Assembly (NCBI RefSeq): GCF_016808335.1
Contig: NC_053153.1
Coordinates: 24,166,090-24,230,089 of the forward strand
Origin: Panicum virgatum
Lineage: Eukaryota > Streptophyta > Magnoliopsida > Poales > Poaceae
Length of the DNA stretch: 64,000 nucleotides
Reading direction: 5' to 3'
The notes under the pieces were generated by a model that saw nothing but the letters and a program-made list of their open reading frames with translations, was not told the DNA's origin and searched no databases. The first letter of the stretch is position 1. The number at the start of each line of letters is the position of its first letter. This document shows, in pieces, positions 22,868-34,696 of the stretch. The position numbers and the translations under genes were made by a program.

Positions 22868-23176
22868 CGCAGGGAGAATTTGATCGGACAAGGAATCGAC
22901 CGACGGACCAGACGTGCGGAATTGGAGCACCGGAGGATCTCTTTATCGGAGGAGGAGATGCAGATACCGGGCCGGGGAGGGGTGTAGGAGAGGGGAACGA
23001 ATCGCCTCCGTCGCCGGTTGCTTCCCCGCGCCGGAGTATCTGTTGCGTGGAGTGAAGAGGAATAATTCTAGTTGGCTAGTTGTGTAGAAACCAAGCGCTT
23101 CCGGCTTGTCAGCGGTGGTCACGCCCATGCGTAGTCGACGGCACCATAAAGGCATAAACCCGTCCCAGTCGTGCTG
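22868..23176 (-). other. Possible distal leader or promoter of the PPPDE gene
   Basis: The sequence is moderately GC-rich, and on the minus strand it is pyrimidine-rich (CTCCTCCTCCGATAAAGAG), like a grass 5' UTR. Apart from the Pack-MULE it would be continuous with 21028-21495. No coding domain is seen. Confidence 0.35.
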
Positions 23177-23428
23177 CTCCGTCCGTAATGCAATTCTAGT
23201 TTTACCTATAAAATCCATCTATCCTAACTTTGATAAAAAGTTTTATAAAAAATAATATTGTATTTAATAACAAGTAATTATAAATAGATTTATCATAAAT
23301 ATATTTTCATAATAATATACCTATTTGGATTAACAAATGTTAATAATAATTTCTATAAATTTTATTTAAACTTAAATAAGTTTGACTCAATTAAAATATA
23401 GAATTGCATTTTTTTAAGGATAGAGATA
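23177..23428. mobile_element. Old Stowaway-like MITE
   Basis: The left end CTCCGTCCGTAATGCAATTC and the right end TAGAATTGCATTTTTTTAAG are imperfect inverted repeats around a very AT-rich core. The borders are eroded. Confidence 0.55.
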
Positions 23429-24509
23429 TGCTGTTTTTTCTGAAACTATGGCTGAATGAAAGCAAATGAACATGATGCTTCATTTAGATAGTAGTCTGAT
23501 ATGGTGGCAACTGGCCAGACTGAAACTAGGAGAGAATTTTGACAATCAAATGTTACAAGTTATTCAGGATGCCAATATCTGAAGGTTCTTTAGACAATCT
23601 CTACTACTAAAAAGTCTGTAGTGTCCTCAGCTCCCTCCATACCCCTGCCAGCAGACCCATGGTGCGCTACCGTACCCATCCACTTCCTCCCACCATCGAG
23701 CTCTGCCCAATATACTACTAAAAAAACACGGGAGGGCGCATTTCACATAGGAACAGTGGTTTCTTATTTAAGTGTGCAGCCTCTCACGCGTGGAGCTAAA
23801 AGGGATTGCGACGCACTCATCGTCTACGGAGCTATCCGGTGATCTAAAGATGGATGCGATTTAGGGCTGAGTGTAGTTGTATGTTTGCTTGTACATATGT
23901 GGTGTAACTAAGACGTGCTGTGTAAAATGGGTGTGCATGCATATATGAACAAATGCTATTGTACCCAGATGAGAGGCTCAAAAAAACACGGGCGGGCGAA
24001 CGAGCACCCCATTCAGCCCTCCAACTATGCCGCCTCTCACTCAACGGCGCGGCTCCGACCGTGAGCCTGGCCCGCTCTACCGCCTCCACCTCATGCTATG
24101 AGCACATCACACGCTGCTGAGCTGGGCCACACATGCCACCATAACGCGCTGAACTGCCCACCGGGCCGTCGTCGTGGAGAAGAGCGGAGTAGGAGGAACC
24201 GCTGCGTCCGCGTCGACTTGCCCGCCGTGCCGCGCCACCGAGCTGGTTAGCCGCTCCGCCGCCCGACCCGGCTCCACCGTCGCGAAGCCCTGCTCGCCGC
24301 CGACTCCCTACACCGTGTCATACGACGACGACGGCAGTGGCGGCTCGTTGAGAAGCTGCTTCCTTATCCACTCCTACACCGGCTTCGCCCCTCTCAAAAT
24401 GCTGTTGCAGCAAGTATGGCCCGTCACATTCGTGTCGATAGGAACACGAGACCTGGATTGCGTAGCGGATGGCGCAGGTGCCGGGCTGCGAACGCTGGCG
24501 CGCTGGCTC
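23429..24509. other. Intergenic; possible Helitron-like 5' end at 23598
   Basis: TCTCTACTACTAAAAAG at 23598 resembles grass Helitron 5' termini and is preceded by A. A second ACTACTAAAAAAACACGGG stands near 23714, and AAAAAACACGGGCGGG near 23980. No hairpin plus CTRR 3' end was found. The GC-rich part 24000-24509 has no recognisable gene. Bases 24505-24509 (GGCTC) are the left target copy of the Sirevirus. Confidence 0.3.
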
Positions 24510-25861
24510 TGAAACGATCTTGGTGATGCCTAGAGGGGGGTGAATAGGCGAACCTGAAAAACTTGACAAATTCTTCGCACAAGTCAGTCCTGTCGGAACT
24601 TCCGACCCTGTGTAGGAAGTTCCGACCCTATACTAAGATTTGAACAAAATTCAAAACTAAATATGAAATTGCAAAAACTATTTGAATCAAAAGTTCACCG
24701 GTACGTAGGAGAGCAACCTGCAAGTGATCTTGTGTACTAGAACAACTCAAGAGAGTAGATCGGGTCAAATTAAGTTCTAGGTCCACAAGAACAAGTATGA
24801 ACAGGCAAAGTAATTGACACAATAATTTATTTCCGAAGTTCATACCCATAAAGGATGCTACGTCTCCGTTGAGGAGCTCACAAAGAGCCGGGTTGCCCTA
24901 TAACCCTTTTTCCTCACCCAATCCACCACTAAGGAGGAATGAGTTCTCACTAGCTCTTGTCCACAAAGAACGGGGTAATACAAACTTCCCGGCGCGCACA
25001 CACATGAGAGGGCGCTCCACAGGCGACGCCGAACCATCTAGGAGCAAGCTCCAAGAGTAACAAATGCGAATCAACGGATGGAGATGCTTCTAGCGCCTTG
25101 AGAAGAACGTGGCTGCTCACTCTAGGTCAAGAACTCAAGCTCACTCACAAATCTAGCTCACACCCAAGCCCTTGCTTGGATCCACTCAAAGATTTAGCAC
25201 TTGGAAGGATTGGGGAAGTGTTTTGGAGGCTTGAGAGAGTGTGGTGTTCGTGGGGAGTCAGCAGCATCAACTGAAAGGAGTGAGGGGGTATATATAGAGG
25301 CCCCTCAAAAACTAGCCGTCGCTGAATTTTTATGTGATTGTTGGAACTTCCGAGCCCGTGTAGGAGGTTCCGACCAGTTCATTTTCAAACGGCCGAGATG
25401 GGTTTGTCGGAAGCTACACAGTACCTCCGAAGGGGGGGGGGGTCGGAACTTCCGACCCAAGATTTTCATTTGGCCGAGGACCCTTTGTTGGACGAAGCAA
25501 GACACTTCCGATGGGGGTCGGAACTTCCGACTCCTACTGAGTTTTTCAGGTTTAGTATCAAGCTGTGCATTGTATCGTGATTTTATTTGTTAGATTCTAA
25601 TCTAGACACTATTGCATCTCCAGACCGTAGTTTCGCGTCTCTCTTAATAGTACGGTGCTTCCTATACTCAAATTCAAAATAGAAATTAATGAAACTCCTC
25701 AATGAAGCTCATGCACTGTTCCTTTAGCGAATTTAGCATCGATACTTGCTCTTTTCAATTCCAATGATTTTAAATCCTGCTCATAACTCATTAAACACAT
25801 TAGCTCCTTAATTGCGCATCATTATCATCAAAACCCACTTAGGGGGCCAAATGCACTTACA
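24510..25861 (-). repeat. Sirevirus 3' LTR
   Basis: Matches 44721-46074 almost base for base. It contains several GTCGGAACTTCCGAC palindromes (24592-24606, 25442-25456, 25517-25531). The polypurine tract is at 25862-25875 on the minus strand. Confidence 0.93.
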
Positions 25862-26416
25862 ATCTCCTCCCTTTTGGTGATTGATGACAACACAATTAAG
25901 GCTCACAAGATATTCATATAAAATCATTTATCCAATGCTATAGATGAGCTCCCCCTAAATTCGTGCATGAGTTCAATTTTTTTTTCAAGAATAGCCTCAT
26001 ATGCTATTTGCACAAATTCGAGAAGCTCACATCTATTTCATTGAATCAAGTGGGGTGCAAAGTGTCACCATATAATCCGTGATGCATATGACAAGATATA
26101 TCAACTCAACAAAGTGAAAATAAGCAATACACCATCACATGAACATCACAAGCATAAATACCATAAGTCTAGTCACACTAGCATAGCACAAAGTTTTACA
26201 AATAGAAAGTTCTCACTTGGCACACCACAGAGTCTCACACATAACACAAATAGAGTCTTACACGTCCACAAGCCACATGCTAGATAGATAGAAGTTCACA
26301 CATGATACAAGACGATGAAACGAGATAAATGATAAGCCATGAAGCGCCCATGACCCTAGTGAGCTCACTCCCCCTTTGGCATCAAGCACCAAAAAGGAGA
26401 GGCCTCGCCAAGGTCG

Positions 26417-28070
26417 CTACTCGTCGTCGTCGTCGCCTCCAGAGTCCTCGTCGGAGGGAGTGTTGGTAGCCAGCACATCTTCCTCATCATCGCCGTCGGA
26501 GCCCTCACGACCTCCAAAGTCCTCATCATCAAACGGCGGAGGGCCTCCATACATCGAAGAGAAGTCTCCCATTTCACCCCAAGGGTTGTAGAAGACCGGC
26601 GGAGGAGGAAACTCCATAGGAGAATGGACAGGTGAGTGCTCAATGTCATTCTTGGCCATAAGCCCCTTCTGCCTAGTCTCAATCTTGAGGAGCTGCTCAT
26701 CCATATACTGCCTATGAGCCCAAATCTCCTCAGCGTTGTGCTTTCCAATGTTGAAGCAAGCAAAGAGGCCACGAGATATAAAGTTGAGCATGCCCTTCTT
26801 CTTGCCTGGAGCACGGGAAGGACCATGAGAGCTAGAAGGACCAGCCCTAGAAGGATCAACAGATGAACCAGGTGCATGAGAGCTGGACTGACTCTGAGAA
26901 CGTTGAGGTCAAGCATGAGTGCCAATCTTCAAGAGTCGGTCCACGGCCCCCTTGCTTGGCCTGTAGACTAGATGGTTCTGATCCGCCAAGATATTGATGC
27001 CTGCCACTTCCTTGATCATGTGAAAGATGTAGGGAGCATACAGCATAGTGACAGCCTCTTTTGGGAGAGATGGAAGTGCAAATAATCTCCTCCCACAGAA
27101 AATCAAACACACTGAACTCAGAGGCACCGGGAGACATCTTGGCTAACAAATTTCTTGACATGTTGGAGATCCTGTCTGAGTTCCCGGCCTTGGGAGAGAG
27201 GGTGTACTTGAGAAGCTGATTCATGAACTTGTAATATGGTGTGAGTCCAGAGGTCTCTTCAAACTTCACCTCACCAAAGGCACTGTCATACATATAATGC
27301 ATCTCTCCATCATCAGTGACATTCTCATCATGAATCTTCAGCCTTCTAAGATCAGCATCAGGAAATCCAAGAATAAAAGCAAAGCGATGGTAAGTGACAG
27401 AGAATCTCTCACCCTGAAACATCCAATGGAACTTCTTGCCTGGGTGATCAACATAGAGAGTGGCATAGAACTGCGCCACTACCTCCTCATTCCAGTGACA
27501 ATTGAAAGTCATGATATCCTGCAAGTGCATATTGTCACAGGTGCTGACGGCCTGAGTAACCACTAGAACGTTCAACTCAATCAAGTGCATCTCAGTGGTA
27601 GGATGGGTCTTAGTCATGATCACGGTCTCATACCAATCAGTGTGAAACCACATCCAAAATCTGAAATCTCCCTGCTTCTCTTTGTCATATCTGTGATAGT
27701 TGTCAAACCTCAGATTCTCAAACTTGTGTTTGCCCTTCATGTAATTCACAGTCCTGTGACCATTGAATTGCGCTGGATTTCAGTTCACAGGCTGTGCCAT
27801 CATAATGATCCGGTGCACGAGATAGCTCAAATCATTCTCTTCACATTGAGGACCGGGAACAGAAGCATGCTTCATGCGTGGTCGATCATGAGCATCTGGA
27901 AGAGGCCTACCACGGCCTTGTGCCCTCTTCGACACCTTGGTTGCCACAGCCTTCCTCTTGGCATGAGCACGGGGTGGCGTAGCTTCACGAGTCTCCTCGG
28001 AGTCAGAGGAAATCGGTGACTCGATCTCTGGAGAAGTAACCCGGCCCTTGCCCTTTCTGTCTCGAGCCAT
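26417..28070 (-). pseudogene. Additional 3' gene (envelope-like position) of the Sirevirus, broken
   Basis: It starts MARDRKGKGRVTSPEIESP (ATG at 28070). A basic, Ser-rich N-terminus leads to a TGA near 27780. The frame continues as NYMKGKHKFENLRFDNYHRY and FHWMFQGERFSVTYHRFAF, then shifts near 27060 (APYIFHMIKEVAGINILADQ). It meets another TGA near 26908 and ends in an acidic tail. Members of this lineage carry such a gene after pol; function is unproven and no transmembrane segment is evident here. It also resembles the domain of unknown function common in plant transposon-associated proteins. Confidence 0.75.
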
Positions 28071-28075
28071 CTAAG

Positions 28076-28078
<3 letters not shown>

Positions 28079-28160
<82 letters not shown>
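28079..28160. repeat. (AT)n microsatellite, about 40 units
   Basis: Uninterrupted AT dinucleotides run from about 28079 to 28160, just upstream of the ATG (28070) of the additional Sirevirus gene in its orientation. Confidence 0.95.
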
Positions 28161-28163
<3 letters not shown>

Positions 28164-28235
28164 GTTTAGGATGGATTGAGAATTTAAACTCAAAGAAATT
28201 GATTAATCAAGGCTGGACAGAAATTTCAGGCGCTT

Positions 28236-28916
28236 GTCGGAACTTCCGACAGGGCCGAGTTTATGAACCCGAGAACATGGAATCGAATAGATGTTCTTCA
28301 AATGAAATGAAACTCTAGGGACATGAGCATCTATATACTAGGAACCTAATCCTAAAAGGAATCCCTCTAACTCCTTAGGCATTGAGAGATCGGGCAATGA
28401 GAAGATTTGAGTGCATACCGGTTCGATTTCTCGCGCGGATCGGAGGAGCAAAGGACGGGATCGGAGTCTCCGATGGATGGAGAATCCAAAGAACCAAGGG
28501 GCTTCAAATTTCCATGGTCAAAACACCAAATCGCCGCAATGGAAGAGGAGAAAGAAGTGGGCGGAAGTGGAAAAAAGGAAGTTAGGGTTTGAGCCGACCG
28601 TTGTGGGGTATATATATATAGTCTGCGCACTTATCGGAAGTTTCGATGAGTTCAAGAAAACTCTCCCGAGAGCATTTTTACGGAGGAAGCATGGGACTTC
28701 CGATGGGGGTGTCAGAACTTCCGACGCACCATCGGAAGTTCCGATGAAAGATTTTTAGGTGGCCGAGAGAATTTTGACAGAAGTTACCAGAGACTTCCGA
28801 CAACTGTCGGAAGTTCCGATGCAACTTCGGAAGTTTTGATGAATGGATTATTTTCGGCCGAGAGCCCCTTGTCAGAAATGAAATGGAATTTCCGACACAG
28901 CTCAGAAGTTCCGATC
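28236..28916. repeat. Cluster of short GGAA-G/C-TTCC palindromes
   Basis: Copies lie at 28236-28250, 28634-28646, 28711-28725, 28730-28746 (CATCGGAAGTTCCGATG, a perfect odd-length palindrome), 28806-28820, 28825-28841 and 28901-28916, with half-sites between. The same motif occurs in both LTRs. Sireviruses are known for conserved palindromic repeats in their non-coding 3' parts; this family seems to use its own version. Confidence 0.85.
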
Positions 28917-29177
28917 TGTGATCAGAAGCCGACACTTAGAAAAACAGCCCAAAGAGATGATTTGGAAATGAGATTTCAAGTGAGAACTTGATGTGAATTG
29001 CTTGTAGACATGTAAGACAACTTGATTCAGATGTGACTAGGCACAATCAACAATACATAACAATAGTCACATGAATCAAGATTTGATCCAAAGATCAACA
29101 TCCAAGATTTTCATAAAAACTCACCCAAATAAAATCATTTTTCCTTGTCTAGGCAATAATCAAGTATGTGCAACAAG

Positions 29178-32100
29178 TTAAGCCACGTTACGAGAATCCA
29201 AGATATTTAGTTCACTCCTCAAAGCACAAAACCTTTGCTCATCTAGAGGCTTGGTGAAGATATCAGCAAGTTGCCATTCGGTGCTCACGTGACGTAGAGC
29301 AATATCTCCCTTAGCCTCATGATCCCGTAAGAAATGATGTCATATATCTATGTGCTTTGTTCTAGAGTGTTGCACTGGATTGTTAGCTAGCTTGATGGCA
29401 CTCTCATTGTCACACAAGAGTGGAATCTTACTAAACTCACAACTGAAGTCACTCAAGGTACGCTTCATCCACAAAAGTTGGGCACAACAATCACCCACTG
29501 CCACATATTCGGCTTCGGCGGTGGATAAAGCTATGAATTCTGTTTCTTGGAACTCCAAGATGCTAGGGAATGGCCAAGGAATTGACATGTCCCCATTGTA
29601 CTCTTCCTATCTACTTTACAACCGGCATAATCCGAATCGGAATAGCCAAGTAGAACGAAAGTGGAGCCTTTGGGATACCACAAGCCAAGGTTAGGAGTGT
29701 GTACCAAATATCTCAAAATTCTTTTAACAGACACTAGGTGACATTCCTTAGGATTGGCTTAAAATCTTGCACATATGCACACACTAAGCATAATATCGGG
29801 CCTAGATGCACAAAGATAAAGAAGAGAGCCAATCATGGAGCGATATACCTTTTGATCGACCGACTTCCCTTCTTCATTTAGATCAAGATGACCATTTATT
29901 GCCATGGGTGTCTTGATTGGCTTTGCATCACTCATGTCAAACTTCTTGAGCATATCCTTGATGTACTTGGTTTGACATATAAATGTGCCTTCCTTCATTT
30001 GCTTGATTTGAAAACCAAGGAAGAACTTCAATTCACCCATCATAGACATTTCAAATCTTTAGGTCATGATCCTACTAAATTCCTCACAAAACTTTTGGTC
30101 AGTTGAGCCAAATATAATGTCATCGACATATATTTGGCACACAAATATATCATTATCAACTTTGTGAGTAAAGAGAGTAGAATCGGCTTTGCCCATTTCA
30201 AAACCTTTCTTGAGAAGAAAATCCTTAAGGCATTCATACCATGCTCTAGGAGCTTTCTTAAGCCCATAGAGTACCTTATGGAGCTTGTACACATGATTTG
30301 GACGCTTGGGATCTTCAAAACCCGGTGGTTGTTCAACATACACAAACTCGGATAGGGGGCATTCAAAAATGCACTCTTCATGTCCATTTCATAGAGCTTG
30401 AAATCATGGTGAGTAGCATAGGCTAATAATATTCGAATTGACTCAAGCCTAGCTACGGGTGCATAGGTTTCACCAAAATCTAAACCTTCAATTTGGGTGA
30501 AACCTTGTGCAACTAACCTCACCTTGTTTCTTGTGACGACACCATGTTCATCTTGTTTGTTTCTAAAGACCCACTTGGTGCCGATCACATTTTGCTTGGG
30601 GCATTCCACCAATTCCCAAACTTTGTTTCTTGTGAAGTTGTTCAATTCTTCTTGCATGGCCATCACCCAATCTAGATCATCAAGTGCTTCATCTACCTTA
30701 AGAGGCTCCAAAGAGGAGACAAAAGAGTAATGCTCACAAAATGTAGCTAAACATGAACGAGTAGTTACCCCTCTTCGAATACTCCCAAGTATGTTGTCAA
30801 TGGGATGATCCCGTTGAATGCTTTGATGGACTCTTGGGTGTGGCACTTGTGATTGAGGTTGAATTGGTCCACCATCATCATCATTATCAACTCTAGGTGC
30901 ATCCTCTTGAGTTGATTCTACTTGAGCTCCCCTTGATCATTGCCTTGATCTTGATCGTCACCAAGAGCTTGACTATGATCTTATGTAATTGAGAGCTTGG
31001 TGGTTCAACTCTTGTTGATGATGATGGTTGATCCTTGTTGCTTTGCTCAATTGGGGCTTGAGTGCTTGATTCACGTGGTCGCACTTCACCCAAGCCCATC
31101 CTCATGATGGATACACTTGGTGGTTTCTCCATATCTACAAGGTTCTTATCAACTTGCTCTACTTGAGAGCCGTTGGATTCATCAAATTTCACATCTACCG
31201 TGACCTTAACACAATAGGTGATTTTATTGAAGACACGATAGGCATGTTCGTTAGTACCATAACCAAGTAGAAAACCTTCATCTACCTTTGGTGCAAATTT
31301 TGAGGTTTTGGTTTTCTTGTTAAGTATGAAACACTTACAACCAAAAACTCGAAAGTAATGCACTTTAGGTTTGTTACCGGTGATTAACTCGTATGGAGTC
31401 TTGCCCAAATACTTGTGGATGTAGAGGCGGTTGATTGCATGGCAAGCGGTGTTGATTGCTTCGGCCCAAAAGCTATCCGGGGTCTTGTACTCATCAAGAA
31501 TGGTTCTTGCAGCTTCAATCAAGGTTCTATTCTTCCTCTCCACAATGCCATTTTGTTGAAGAGCGTATGGAGCGGACAATTCATGCTTGATTCCTTCTTC
31601 ATCAAGAAATTCTTCAACATTTGTATTCCAAAATTCCAAGCGATTGTAACTTCTAACATGCTTGATCTTCAACTCATATTCATTTTGGGCTCTTCTTATG
31701 AATTTCTTGACTATCCCTTGAGCTTCACTCTTATCTTGCAAAAAGAACACCCAAGTGAAGCGGGAAAAATCATCAACAATTATAAGACCATATTTATTAC
31801 CGCCAATGCTTATATAAGCGATGGGTCCAAACAAATCCTTGTGTAGAAGCTTTAGAGGCCTTGTTGAAGTGAGGATGTTCTTGGCGGGATGTGGAGCACC
31901 AACTTGCTTTCCGGCTTAGCATGCGCTACACAACCTATCTTTCTCAAAGACAACATTTGTTAGTCCTAGGATGTGCCCTTCCTTTTAAAGCTTGGCCAAG
32001 TTCCTCATTCCAACATGGGCTAGTCGGCGGTGCCATAGCCAACTCATGTCGGATTTTGCAACCATACAAGTCTTGGGCTCAACCTTTTTTGTTGAAAAGT

Positions 32101-32440
32101 CCACAATATAGACCTTGCCCTTCAATTGACCCGTAAATGCAATAGAGGAATTATCCCTATTAAAGACGGTCACACCCTCGTTAGTAAAGAGACAATTGTA
32201 GCCCATTCCGCAAAGTTGTGAGACTGACAACAAATTGTACCCCAAAGTTTCAACAAGATAAACATTTATAATTGAATTGTCATGATTTAAAGCAATCTTA
32301 CCCAATCCAATTACCTCACCCTTGCTATTATCTCCAAAGATAATTGTTTCCTTTGGAATGTTGTCATATTCAATTGAGGTGAACAAATTCTTCTCTCCGG
32401 TCATATGATTTGAGCATCCACTATCAAGCAACCAAGCGGT
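29178..32440 (-). pseudogene. Sirevirus pol: protease, integrase, reverse transcriptase, RNase H
   Basis: In order on the minus strand: protease DSGCSNHMTG (about 32430), the pre-integrase motif WLWHRRLAHVGMRNLAKL, and integrase VDDFSRFTWVFF. The second catalytic motif reads RSYNRLEF where the family has RSDNGxEF, so the Asp is lost. HELSAPYALQQNGIVERKN follows. RT shows WVFRNKQDEHG, ETYAPVARLESIR, SAFLNA and YVDDIIFGS (about 30125). RNase H shows [17 protein letters not shown] and LCDNESAI. Frame changes lie near 30355 and 29550, and in-frame stops near 31990, 31920, 30060, 29760 and 29340. It ends LNILDSRNVA at 29178. Non-functional. Confidence 0.92.
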
Positions 32441-32470
32441 GCCACCGGAGGAGTATTCCTACAAAATAAA

Positions 32471-34691
32471 TTATGCTTGAAATTTAGGTACCCAAATAGA
32501 TTTGGGTCCTTGTAGGTTAGATGGATACATTTTTGGAACCCACACACTCCTTAGAATCTTCTTCTTTGTGTAGGCACCAACATACTTGACCACGATTTTA
32601 CCATTGTGGTCTATTGTCACCATGTAATCCGTAGTGTAGCTTGGTGAAGGCTCATGCATGATGCTCTTGTGTTTGATGGGAGCTTCTACTTTCTTCTTGG
32701 TCAAAGAGGAGATCAAGGGGGTCACTCCATGTGCTATGTTCATCAATTCACCAAGATTACCACCCTTGGTGAATGAAAGAACTTCCTTGCCTTCGACCAC
32801 CTTTCTCTCATTTACCTTTGCTCCCTTGTAATGACCAAGCCCATCCTTTACAGTAGGATATCTACCATCCTTGTAAGTGACCTTGGGCTTGGGCTTCACA
32901 TTTCCTTCATAGCCATTCTTGACTATCATGTTGAGCCTCTTGATTTCACAATCTTTGGCTTTGACCAACTCCTCTAGCTTTGCCATGTTAGCAACACAAG
33001 CTTGTATATCAAATTTATAACATTCAGAGCAACCTTCACTTGTGGAGACATTGGAGTTGAGAATTACCTTGAAATGGGTTTTTGCGCTTTCCCAAAGGAC
33101 ATTATGGTTCACTTCAAGGTCTTTGTATTTGACCGTCAAGCTTGATAAGCTATCTTGAAGTTCACTATTAGTGGCCTTAAGGGAAGCTAGAGAATCACTA
33201 TCCATGGTGTTCTCCTTCATCAACCTCTTGTTAGAGTCATTAGCCAAAGACAAGTCAATGGATAATTTCTCTACTTTAGCTCTTTCCTCGGCAAGGGACT
33301 TCTCTAAGGCAAGGTTTCTCTCCTTTTCTTGGATGAGCAAGTCTTCTTGCCTATCGAGTGTCTCTTTCTTTTTCTCCAATTTCTCCATAAGCTTTTTAAT
33401 TTCTTTAAAGCCTTTCTTACCAAATTCTTTGATCATATAAGCTTCATGTTGTTTTTCCTCATCATCAAAATCATTTTCTACACTACTTGAAGTGGAAGAA
33501 AGATGAGAAGTGGAGGAGGATGTTGCTAGTACCTTGTTGCCTCTTGCCATGAGACAAAAGTGAGTGTCATCCTCATCATCGGAGATGTTGTTGAAGAGTC
33601 GTCATGTGGTCTTGGTTATGGCAAGTGATGACACACCTTCCTTGTCGGATTCTTCATGACTTGACTCCCACTCTTCACCAACATGAGCACGACCTTGATA
33701 TCTTTTCTTGAAGTCCTTGCTCTTCTCGTTGTACTTCTTCTGTTCCTTTTGTTTGTTTTTGAGTCTAGGGCAATCGGTAATGTAATGCCCCAACTCCTTG
33801 CACTCATAGCATCTTCTATGATTTGGCTTCTTCTTGTCATAGCCATCATTCTTGTGAAATTTCTTGTTCATGAATTTCTTGAAGTTCCTCATGACAAGAG
33901 CCATCTCCTCATCGGTTGATCCTTCATCACTTGAATCTTCTTTTGTTGACTTGATGGCTTTGGAACTTGATTCAACCGGAATGCTTGGGGTTGCATTGAG
34001 TGCAACGCTCTTGGTCGTTTTGTGGCTAAGTGATTTTGCCACATCTCTCTCAACCAACTCTTGATGAAGAATCTCACCAAGAAGTTTATTTGGTGTCTTG
34101 GTCTTGAACTTGGGATCTCTTCTAATTATTGTTGCAAGTGTAGGATTTCTTGGAGTGAATGCTCTAAGCAACTTCTTTGTTACCTTGTGATCATCCCATT
34201 CGGTGCTTCCAAGAGCGGCAATATCCAAAACTAGAACCATGAGCCTCTCACACATTTGAGTCACGGTTTCATCGTCATTCATGACGCAGTGCTCAAGTTC
34301 TCCTTGCAACAAATCCATCTTGCCTTCACGGACTTGATCCGTTCCCTCATGAGCTTCGTTTAGTGTATCCCAAATCTTCTTCGCAATCTCAACATTGCAG
34401 ACTTTGTTGAATTCTTGGATACATAGTAAACCGGTGATGACTCGTACAGCTTGCGCATTGCGGAAGTAATCTTGTGCTTGTTCAGCCGTAGGCACACCGT
34501 TGACTGGTGGAGTCACACCTACACACACAACTTCCTATACCGAAGGGTGAAGCCCGTAGAGGTGCATTTTCATATCAAAAGCCCACTTGGGATAGTCCGT
34601 ACCATCAAAGTACGGAGCACGACCTAAGTGGATGGATTGAAATTGAGAAGAGGAATACGCTTGTGGTTCGTAGTTGTGAGGCACTTGATGC
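32471..34691 (-). pseudogene. Sirevirus gag, main part, with zinc knuckle and coiled coil
   Basis: It continues in frame from the 5' gag piece at 44368-44670 (HPFFG-MHQVPHNYEPQ across the nested insertion). It shows the gag start APYFDGTDYPKWAFDMKMHL, then a TAG near 34540 where Trp is expected. A helical gag core leads to the zinc knuckle CYECKELGHYITDCP (about 33800), a TGA near 33605, and a long Lys/Glu-rich coiled coil (KKLMEKLEKKKETLDRQ) ending VPKFQA at 32471. Two more stops separate it from the protease. Gag would form the virus-like particle. The length is typical of Sireviruses, whose gag is long. Confidence 0.9.
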
Positions 34692-34696
34692 ATGCC

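Noticed and set aside
28236..28916. CRISPR-like array of short repeats
   Set aside because: The repeats are short palindromes with irregular spacing inside a plant retrotransposon and also occur in its LTRs. No spacer regularity or cas-like gene is present.
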